The notes beneath the pieces are model-generated. The model made no database searches. It saw only the letters and a program-made list of their open reading frames with translations, and was not told the DNA's origin. From Siphonodentalium dalli (taxonomy: Eukaryota > Mollusca > Scaphopoda > Gadilida > Siphonodentaliidae), in NCBI GenBank assembly GCA_032622095.1, contig CP136063.1, forward strand, positions 211,559,982 to 211,623,981: a stretch of 64,000 nucleotides of DNA, written 5' to 3'. Made by a program: the position numbers and the translations under genes. Below are positions 22,201 through 33,480 of this stretch, one piece after another; within the stretch, counting starts at the first letter, position 1; each line of letters begins with the position of its first letter.

Positions 22201-25200
22201 TTTTGCGAGAGTTATGGCCCTTTTTTGTCCGCCGACCCGATATATAAAACCCCAAAAGTTGGTGTCCGGATGATAACTTTAGTAGAGTTAATCAGATTTA
22301 AACCAAATTTGGTGTGTGTCTTTCTCCCAGCAAAACACAGGTCAAGTTCGAATTCGGGTTCCGCCTGCCAATTGTCACCAGAGTTATGTCCCTTTTTGAC
22401 TTAGAATTTTTGCCAATTTGAGGTTTCCGGATGATAACTTTAGTAAATGTGTACTGAATTAAATTAAATTTGGTATGTAGGTTTACTAGCACTAAAGACA
22501 GGTTTTTTTGCGCAAACAACGGTCGTATCAAGCCAACGCTTAGAGGCGGACATGAGGTCTACCGACCTTTTATTTGTCTTAGATGTACATGTAGTATATT
22601 CAGATCATTGATCACATGATTTAGACTTTAGAGGAACATTGAATCTTTGGTTGACGGAGGTTTTGTACCTACCTGTAAATCAAGATTTGATCATTCCAAT
22701 TTGTGATATCCCTGACCTGGTAAATGTCTTTTCTATCTTTTTCGTTTGGTGATTTGAGATTTTCATCTTTTGTAAGCAAACAAGTAACACATCTTACTCA
22801 AATGTCATTCAATTTATATACCCCCATCGCAAAAGATGGGGGGTATACTGGATTACATGTGTCTGTCCTGTCAGCTCATATATCTCAACTATGGGTTATA
22901 TGATCTCGTTGAAATTTGTTCTGCAGATTTGTCATCAGGAGGGCTATCTAAAGAGCGTACATTGACAGTGTTTGCATTTTCCGTTCAAGAGTTATCCCTC
23001 TTTGGTTATCTGAAAATGTTGAATTTCTGTCTGCTCTTATATCTCAACCATGGGTTATCGGATCTCAATGAAATTTTGTATGCATGTTTGGCATCATGAT
23101 ATGTTTAAAAAGTTTAATGGCGTTGTTCTCATTTTCCCTTCAAGAGTTGTCCCTCTCTTTTTTTATCTGAAAATGTTGGATTTCTGTCCGTCATTCATTA
23201 GAATTCTCAAGTAATTTGTTCGTTCATCACATTTTTTCCACAATTTTGTTTTCGACCTGCCCATATTTCAATTTTCCCCATGGGGGTATGCCAACACCTG
23301 TGGTGCAACCTCTTGTCATTTATGAAAAGAAAGAATGTGGTGTTTGCTTAAACTGTTTCTGTAAATACTGACGAGTAGTTATCCCTTAGGAAATGCTCAG
23401 ATAATTTTAAAGTTTAACAAATCAAATGATAGTTCATTTGTTGAATTTATTATTTAAACATTTCCCTAAAATGTTATACTTGTATTATCTGCCATCTGTT
23501 TATTTTTTCCTGAAAACCCACCAGATGAACAATAGACCATTCCAATGCACACTTTTATAACTGAGTGGAAAATCCATTTAGTATGCATGCAGAAAGGATT
23601 AAAAGCATAAAATCTTATGTGACAATAACTGGCAGTCTGTTCTACTGTACTACCCGTACTAGTATTACTGTACAACTCAACTTCTCAAGATCACCTAATT
23701 CACCTTCCATGTATTTGTCCGACTCCAGTTGTGTCTATTCGACTCTATTGTAGCATTGATGCTTTTGCACAGGAAGTAACATTATCACTTTAATACAGGA
23801 AAGTTCTGTATTTTGTAATGAAAATTAACCCTTGGACTTGCCCAAGACATATTACCTGTATATCTGGCGATTGTCGTCGTTGTTGTCTCATGTCAATCCA
23901 CCTCTTGTTAAATAAAAAAAAAGTGTGATAATGATTTCTTGACATTGTTTACCAACTTCAGAATTTTTTTTCCGATATCCGATTAAAACAAATTACAAAT
24001 AAAAAAGAATATTAATGGGAATCTTTTTTGTTTGCTTTCTGTATGCCTCTGGCTTTGAAAACATTGAACATTTGACCGTCACTTGATTTTAAAAAAAGTT
24101 TTGTTGTCACTACTATATCCGATTTGCACATAATGTTAAATGTGCAAATCGAGCTATAGCAGTTTATAATAAAATTTTATTAGTACCAAGATCATAGTTA
24201 TTTCTGTCACTTAATGTTTTATTTCAATATGTTGATATTTTCCAACAGGAATAATTTTTTTTAACCAAATATGGACTTTGATGATTACTTTGGCCATACT
24301 TTTGGACTTTTGTAATCTTCTTCAAACTTCATAAAATCACATTATTTTGGAAACTGATTGTCCCTGGGCAGCATCAATTGTTACCAAAAAGATTGAGAAA
24401 TAACCAATTGGATTCCAAAAGAAATTGGCATTGTGGGTGGCTCTCAAATAGAGGAGCATAGCTGAGACCGAACTGGTCTGGATTCATGCAACATATATTC
24501 TCAGGGGGTGACTCAAATAAGACTTAGAAATTGGAAGTGCTTTTACTACCTACATGTACCATTGATCTCAATCCATCTGATGAAAGTTGCATATATTCAA
24601 CCCTTATTTATGTTCACAGCCATGCAACGAAAGTAGTTGAATAACAGCGAAGTCAATGAATATCATATGTCGACTCGGTGGATTCCACACCCTGATGAAC
24701 TTCATGGGCAATATTGGGTCAATGATGAAGGGCTCTGGGTTAGAGGAGGCTATGGAGAAAGTATATGGCCCAAATGCCATTGCTGCAATTATGTCAGGGA
24801 AGGCCGTTTCAAGGGCTGTAAGGGGCATTTTTAGTAGAGGCTGCCCTGCCAAGCTGTTGAGTGTCGTATCCCCCACAAGATAGTGTTGATGTGCCATCTG
24901 CTGTAAGAAATGCTGTTCATTTCGATATTGTTTAGGGAACAAAAACATGTCCCAGTAGATGATACAAATCTGACCACAGAAACCATGATGCAGGATAATC
25001 TGATTAATGACGATTAGCAATCTGTATGACGGTGTCTTTGACAAAACAGCTCCAGTTTTCTCTGTGTCGGAATCTGAGGAACTGAGCAAATAGGAACAGT
25101 CATTACATGATCTTTGTTGCAGACGACACAGGCATGCTGTTGCTTCTGGTGTACCACTGGCGGCAAAGCATGGCAAATATATATCTCAAATCTGATGCTC

Positions 25201-28200
25201 GTAAATCCCACATGGAAAGATGTGGAATATTGGCGACCTTGTTCTAAATGCTGGCAAGATGGTCACATCCTGTTCCTACATGCTTGGGGAGATTGCGATA
25301 CCACTTCAGCTATATATAGACAAGGCAAAACTAAACTATTGAGGAACATCGAATCAAAATCGGGAGATGGTTTCGTCAAGCAAAACCACCATTGAGTTCC
25401 AGAAACTACCAGCCATGGAACCAGCAGCCTATTTCCATTGCCTCCGGGTGCATTTGCAGGTGGTTATCTGGAAACACCTTGAATGACAAAATTCATCTGG
25501 AGCCTACACAATGGGGCTGGCAACTGCATGGTTCTGAACTCATTCCAGTCATGACTGATTTAGATGCAGCACCAGAACCGTTGCTAAAGTTTATCCGATG
25601 CAACTGTAAGATTTCATCTAGAAACCTGTGTGGTAACAACTTGTGTTCTTGTCGAAAGAACGGTATGAAGTGATTCACTGCTTGTGGGATTGCAGAGAGA
25701 TGAGTTGCCAGAACGCTGAAAAGATACATGTAATCATCAGAGATGATTGTGAGAACACCAATGCTAATTTGGCTGCTTCCACTGTGAAGAAGTAGTAGAT
25801 ATGTTGGTAAAGTTCAGAGTAATTGTAAACATGAAACCGATTTCACTCCACTAAGTATAACACGCTATTGTTATTTGGGGATGTGATTTGCGACATTTAA
25901 AAAAAAATCCTATCTGCAGTTGAAGTAATTAATCGTGTAGTCCCAATTTGACCAGGTGGAGGTTAATAGTCATGAAAATTTCAGTAATTGAGATAACTTA
26001 ATGCTTTTCTATTCAATTCCTGCATACAATATGATAATTTGTAGTAAAACTTCTTATGTTCCAATTATTTTCGTTAAAAAGTGAATTCTATCATTTTGGC
26101 CGGCATTTTTACCATAAATAAAGCCAGCTTACCTTTGATCACCCTGTAATTATTTATTTTAGTAAGAGGTGGTAGTGTGTGCGTATATATACAATGTGGC
26201 ATCATTCACTAAATTCAGTCAGAGAGAGGGAGAGAGAGACAGAGAAATATTGACATGTAGATGGGAACAAGTCATTTTGGGGTCATTCGGCCATAAAACA
26301 TGGTTGCCGGCCTTTGAGATGGGCTACAGGTCATTCCTTTGGTCAAATCATTATGAAATTTTTCATGGCTGTTGACATTGACATGTGGATGGGAAATGAG
26401 TCATGTCATTGACTTTCATTTAACTTTAGCTTGAGATTTTATATACAGCAATCTTAGCCTTATTCACATTTCTATCAACAGATAACTACATAAAACCACT
26501 ATTGGAGAAGACTCAGAGTAGTACTAAGGAGACCTATTACCACAGGAAATTCAGAAGAGTTCCAACTATAGATGAATGCGAAATAAACGATTATGTTTGC
26601 AAATATGAAGCAGACTCCCAGTTCAAAAGAGATAAGTAAGTTTTCCCACTGCTCTTACCCGACTCACTGAGTCTTATTGGGTAGTTCATAATTTGTTAAA
26701 TCACCATGGCCTCCTTGAACATCTTTATCAGAGTTTTTAAGGCTTCTTATATATACGTACAGGCCTGTAGATTTCAATATTATGCGTAACCTATTTTTCG
26801 GTCGCCTGGTTTATGCTTAGGTAAACCTTAGATTACCAGAAGAGAAACAATTGATATTATAATCACCACAACTGGTATTATTAACTACTAATGGCCAACT
26901 CATTGAACTAATAAATTTTTGGACTTGATTTAGCAATAATTAACGTGAGAATCAGTGATTGTGGGAGTTGCTGAAAAAAACTTAGGCACCGCCTGTTTTT
27001 GTTCTTTCTATTTTCCTTTTAGGTGACCTCGAGGTGAACTGAGTGGTCGTTCACCTCAAATCTGCAGGCCTGATGTAGGTTGTGGGTATTAAGTTCCTGA
27101 CACATATCATAAAACATATGTAACTATTGTCAGTTTTTATGTGTACCCATACCATGTATTATGTGGTACACATAATGCCGATGTCCAAATCAACCATCTG
27201 TTGTTCATCTCTCTATCTGTCCATAGACAAATGCTATCCGACAAGCTATAACTCGACTTTTTTTTTAGATAATGTTCATATTGTATGGGCATGTTTATGA
27301 TGACACACCCCTCACCTGTATAGTTTTTTGTATCGGTTTAGAAATTATTAACACTTTCCATGATCCCTTAGCCAGGTTCTATCCAATGCGATAACTCAAG
27401 TATTTTTGTTGGATCATGTTCATATATTTTTGTGCGCATGTCTATGATGACACACCCTCACCTGTATAGTTTTTGGTATTGATTGGTTAACCCTTCCCAC
27501 AATTCTATAGACAAAGATATCCGTTGGATAATTCACATACTTTTAATCTGATCGTCCTCATATTCCTTATCTAGGTTCATCTTGGCACACCATTCACCTG
27601 TATGGTATTGATTCATTAATTGGTTTTGAAGATTATATTAACCATTTCTATTTTCTAGCCACTCTGCAGAAACATGCTATGAAAATCAAACTCAATTATT
27701 GGCTAGCCAATATGAATTATCTGTGCAATATGCAAAATAAATAAATACAAAATAATTATACCTATCAAATATATGGCTGTACTGTTTCAACTAGATAGAA
27801 AATACTAAATTAACACTTCCACTTTGAACCAGGTTCATTAATGAACACTATTAAACACCTATATCTATATATATATCTAAAAGAGTAGGATCTGTCTGTC
27901 TGTTCGCAATTTTTGTCCTAGACCCCTAGACCGATTTCAACCAAATTTGGTGTGGTGACATCCCTGGTACCCTGCATGAAGAATGTTATATATAGTTAAA
28001 GGTACTCAATCCGATTAAATGCCCCTAAATTACTATTTCTTTGGCTTCGGGGCTAAAAAATATTTGATTCGTTTCGAGGAACCTACCCATCAAAGTTCAG
28101 AGTGATCAGATATCGATTTTTGAAGTTTGTTATTTCAATTGTTTGTGGCCCAGAAACACGCCGTCAAAAGGATGGTCTCGGTCAAAATTACAGATGAAGA

Positions 28201-31200
28201 TGATAACTCTAAAAACAAGTGGTAATATGGCAAAATTTCGTGGATACTGAAGTGATATTTCTTGAACAAAATGTTGATAAATAAAACGTTTGGGGAAATT
28301 TGATACCATATTTGATAGTGGTTAGAATTATTTTGTTGCAATTAATAGATTCTGATAAATAAAGCGTATTTTGAAGAAATGTTGTTGTTGTATCTTGATG
28401 ATATGAGGTCCCTCTGATCGGATCGAGTACCTTTAACATTCTTGAAATTATAACAAGTAAACTAAACCTAGCTACATGTAATATTTTACTATTTGAGATG
28501 TAACAATTAAACAATAACAATTCAACAATTGCTGAATCAAACTTTACCTGACTTTTTGGGAACACAACATTTGGTAATTCTTATACCGGTACCACCCTGT
28601 ACACCCTATCGTTTTACACTTGCTCTCTTTATCTGTGATTGTGAAAAACTCTGTATGAAATACTTAACCCTTCCATGACTGGACTTCCTCAATTTTGGCG
28701 AAAACCTTGTGCAGATGCATTCTCTTATATATGCAAGCCTCTCGTATATAAGAGAATGCATTGGCCTAACATTATTTACCTTGATCTTGTAAGGCATTGC
28801 AATCTCTTTATATATGTGAGGCTCCCTATGGGAGACTTACATATATAAGAGAATGCACTGGCACAGGGTCTTTAATGCTTCCCACAACTGAGTTGAGCCC
28901 TTTTTCTTTGGTAGATAGGTTGCTGGCAAACAAACTTATGTTTAAACTTTGACCTACAGCCCAACTTGACCAAGTCTTCTCGGTGCGACTGACATGTTCT
29001 CAACTTTATTTTTGAACGAAAATCAAAACTATACATCACTTAGACTTGATAGTATAACAATTACATGTACGCCATGACCTTGACGACTATAAAATGAATA
29101 ATTACTATGGAAGAAAAACTACTGGTCTACTGTGGTAGTGTATATATACAATGGTGTTTATTAATTTGATAGTCGCCCATGACTATGACTATATTCTAAG
29201 GATTGTAGGACTGATGTGTGCAGTATCATAAACAAAGGCATGCGGCATCAGTACCTGTGTGGCTACTTGTGATATGGAATTTTGTTTGACGAGAGGTACA
29301 GGTAACTCAGTATAATCATGTGCATTTTATCCCTGAATTTAAGAAAAGATGGCATTACCTGGCTTTCTTGTCGACTGGAATGCATTTATGTGAGATACCA
29401 TCTTATTCATTCATAACATGTTAGGTTGATCGTTAATATATTAACCCTTTACCCAACAGAACGGCCCTGTGCCAATGCATTCTCTTATATATGCGAGTCG
29501 ACCATAGGTCGCCTCGCATATATAAGAGAATGCATTGGCTTAACACATTAAAAATTATAAAATTGTTAAAGAATGTAAGAAAAAATGGTAAAAAGTGTTA
29601 AAAAAAGATTTTTTTTAGGCCAATGCATTCTCTTATATATGCGAGGCGACCTATGGTCGACTCGCATATATAAGAGAATGCATTGGCACAGGGCATAACT
29701 GTAACTATCACAATGTGGTCAAGGAGCCGGTTCCAATGATATCCATATTTGTATGGTTCTATTGAGACAGACCGAAGATATTTTAGGCTGTTGAAGCTTG
29801 TTTTGGCCGGTTTGTTGGGTAAAGGGTTAACAGTGTGGGGACATTAAGGTGTATTAATATGCAACTATCATAATTATGATGCAAAACCCACTTGGCAAGT
29901 TAACATGTACATGTAGGTATGAATGCACGTTCATCGATTAGAAGAAACTAAACCTAACACTAACAATTATATAGACCATAGATATCTTGACTTTTGACCT
30001 GTATATATAGTGATTTTATTCACTGATATACTATATTTTACCTCAACATTGTCCAAGAACCAGCAGTGTTAAAATGTAGTTACATCCACGAAAGGGCGAC
30101 GAACTGTGATTGGACGTAATCGCGTAACTAGACTATAGTGTAAACTCAAAATTACCTCATACGCGAGACTCCCAGATGGGAAAACACGGTACAATGTGGC
30201 AATTGCGCAATGCATTGAGCTCCATAGAAACAAAAATTAGTTATTTGTCCCCATAAACTGTAACAAATAGGCAGATTCGAAAATATACGAGTCAGAGAGT
30301 CGATTTGGTATCGATCCCGAATCTGAACACTGATATCGAATTTTCGAAGCTTTGCAGGGCCCTATTCTCCACTACAACTTGGGATATCAGTTGCGATGAT
30401 GCTGTTTTTGGACCAAGTCCTGGCCCCATGCTCTTCTATAATGGACGTTATGCCTAGAATCGTGGATGGGAGTTATATTGCTTGTATGCCTTTGGATTAG
30501 GTCAAATGGAAGCTTTGGGTATATGAACACTAGAGGGCAGCCTTTCACAAGCATGATGATATCAAACATGCATATATCAGAGGTCCATTAAATGTCAAAG
30601 AAATGAGATTTATAAGTAAACAAAGCCTAATTTTCCAGACAATTTTGATTTGTCGTGCTATCAGAAAATACATGCAAACAATGCATTAAACGATTGTACA
30701 TGTATCATCGCTATACCTTTTTCAATTAATTATGGACATGTCAGATGATCAATCACATTGAGGGGTTTACATGAATGCCTGGTGCTCCACATGTACATAT
30801 GTAGTACGTCTTTTGAATAAATGTCCATTATAGAAGAACTGGGCAGGACAAGGTGGGACTCTGTCCAAAAACAGCATCGTCCCAACCGATATCACAACCT
30901 GTTGTGGACCGAGAAGACTTAGTCTGCAGCCTAACTGTAGCTGTAACTCCTAATTGATAAACCATTATTTTGATAGATGGAAATTACATCTTTCTATTTA
31001 CAGGTTGGTAGATGATAAAATCCTTAACATATTAAGAAACAGGAAATTTGAGTGCCAAGTCTATGAAGGTCCTGATGCCAAATATAAGTGCAAAAAAGTT
31101 TGTGAAGATTATGACAAGGCCATGGTGAACTGGGTTGTTAAATGTGAGTCTTCATAGTTTTGAGATCTTATTGATAAATAGTCTGTCTATAATTGTCATG

Positions 31201-33449
31201 ACTAAATGCGTCAGTTTATTATCTTAATCATTTATTATACAGGCACTAAACCTCAATTGTCAATACTCAAACATAAAATTTTATGGGAGGCCAAATTCAC
31301 TTTTAATAATTATTTGCACTTAACCCTTTCAGTGCCAAGTCCGAATTTTGTATCAATCCATATTTCCTTGATAATTTTTCAAAATTATTGATTATAATAA
31401 TGTGATACATTGATGGAAAGAGCTCTAAGAGCTCTTTTCATCAATGTATCACATTATTATAATCAATAAATTTGAAAAATTATCAAGGAAATATGGGTTG
31501 ATGCAAAAATCGGACTTGGCACTGAAAGGGTTAAGCGTAATTATTTGTCTTAAGCGCAAATAATTTAGCTTAAGCCCAAATAATATAATTACGCTGAAGC
31601 ACAAATAAGCTTAAGAACAATTATTTGTGCTTAAGCAAAAATGAGGGAATTAAAAACCATTATCTAACACACCCTGTTGATATTGGCTGAGTCCACTACA
31701 CATTAGCAAAGTATCAATGGACATATGGATCTATATTGATGGGGAATGAAATTAACATATTTGAGCTTAAGCACAAATATTTGTGCATAAGTTCAAATGT
31801 TTGTGTTTAAGTGCAAATCTTTGTGCTGAAGTGCAAATAATTGTGCTTACTAGTAAGCGCAAATATTTGTGCTTAAGCGCTAATATTTGTACTTAAACAT
31901 AATGTTTTTAAACAAATATTTATTAAAAGTGAAGTGAACTTGGCCTCCCATAAACTTGTATAAACAATTTTCATTGCACTCACAACATACTTTGACGTAC
32001 ATGTACCAGTATGTGTAACTACATGTATAAATTTATGAAACGTCATTGTGCCATCTACTTAATCATATTACTTTGAAATTCAAGTATATGAATAATGTTT
32101 CAGAGTCAGCTCTTTCAAGTGGTGTATAATCATATAAATAATATTGAGGCTTGAAAATTGACGTCCCTTTAAAATTTAATAAATATGAGACTAGGATCAT
32201 TCATGTTGTTGTAGTTGTAAACTACACGTATCTAGTACTGTTAGATTAAACAATTTATTCAACTTTTTTCGACTTAAGGTTTGACAAGGAACGGTTGGTG
32301 TGCATCGGATGGGTGGCCTTAAACCTATATAACAGTTATTTATTGATGTATTTTGACAATGTTTGGTATCTGAGTTTATTGTCATGTGTGACAGCTGCAC
32401 ACAAACAGTCGGTCCTGCCCCAACATTTTAATCAGTGTTATGGCACTTGTTTTTATTTATAGCAATTTTGTCCGTTAGCGCGATAACTTGAACACATGTC
32501 AACCTATTTCATTCATATCGGGTATATGTATTTTTCACAATATCTCTAACGAGTTCGAAAAATAGGTTTGTTCAATTTTTTATATGAGTTACGGCCCTTA
32601 GTTCTTCCATGTTTATCAATTTTTGTAAATTTTATGTCCGTTAGCACGATAACATGAACAAACGTCAACCAATTTCATTCATATTTGGTATGTGGATCTT
32701 TTTTAACAATTTATTCCACACCCATTGATGTGAGGCATATTTATTAAACGGGATCCCAGCCATTGAATACATATTAGTGTATACCATATTAGTGGAATAC
32801 AAGTTGGAATTATTCTTGTTGACATTGTCGCCAAGAAAGATGATGTACATTATGTTAACTATCCGCTTCGAATGATACCCCGATCATTACTGGTTATTCA
32901 TCAGACTTAAATCACAATAAAGATAGCCTTAGTATCAATGAAGGTGACATTAGTGGATTTAATTTATCTGACACAATGGTGTAGAATAAATACAGAACAC
33001 AACTTGCATCATAATCTCAAATCTTTTATTGAACTCGTTGCAGATGGTGCATAGTTACATTTCACTCGAGTTACGCTCTCGCGAAATATATAATTGAGCC
33101 ATCTGCAACCCATTCAATAAAAGATTCTCGATTAAAAGAGGGGCATTGTGTTCTGTCTATATCTGGAACGAGTTCCAAAATCAAATTTGTCCGATCCTTT
33201 TTACCTGAGTTACAGCTCTTAGTTTGTCTATTTTTAGCAATTTTACGAATAATTATGTCTGTTAGTGCGATATCTTGAATAAACATCAATAATTTCATTG
33301 ATATTGGTGTGTGGATCATTTACAACATATCGCGAACGAGTTCAAAAACCAGGTTTGTCTCGGGTATTTTTATGTTTACCCATACCATGTATGGTAAACA
33401 TAGTGTCGTTGTCCGGATTGACCACTCGTCGTGCGTCCGTCCGTCTGTC

Positions 33450-33480
<31 letters not shown>

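Noticed and set aside
24604-25176. Longest minus-strand open frame outside the protease element (190 codons)
   Set aside because: It is the shadow of a decayed plus-strand protein whose conserved blocks are recognisable; the minus-strand translation has no domain.
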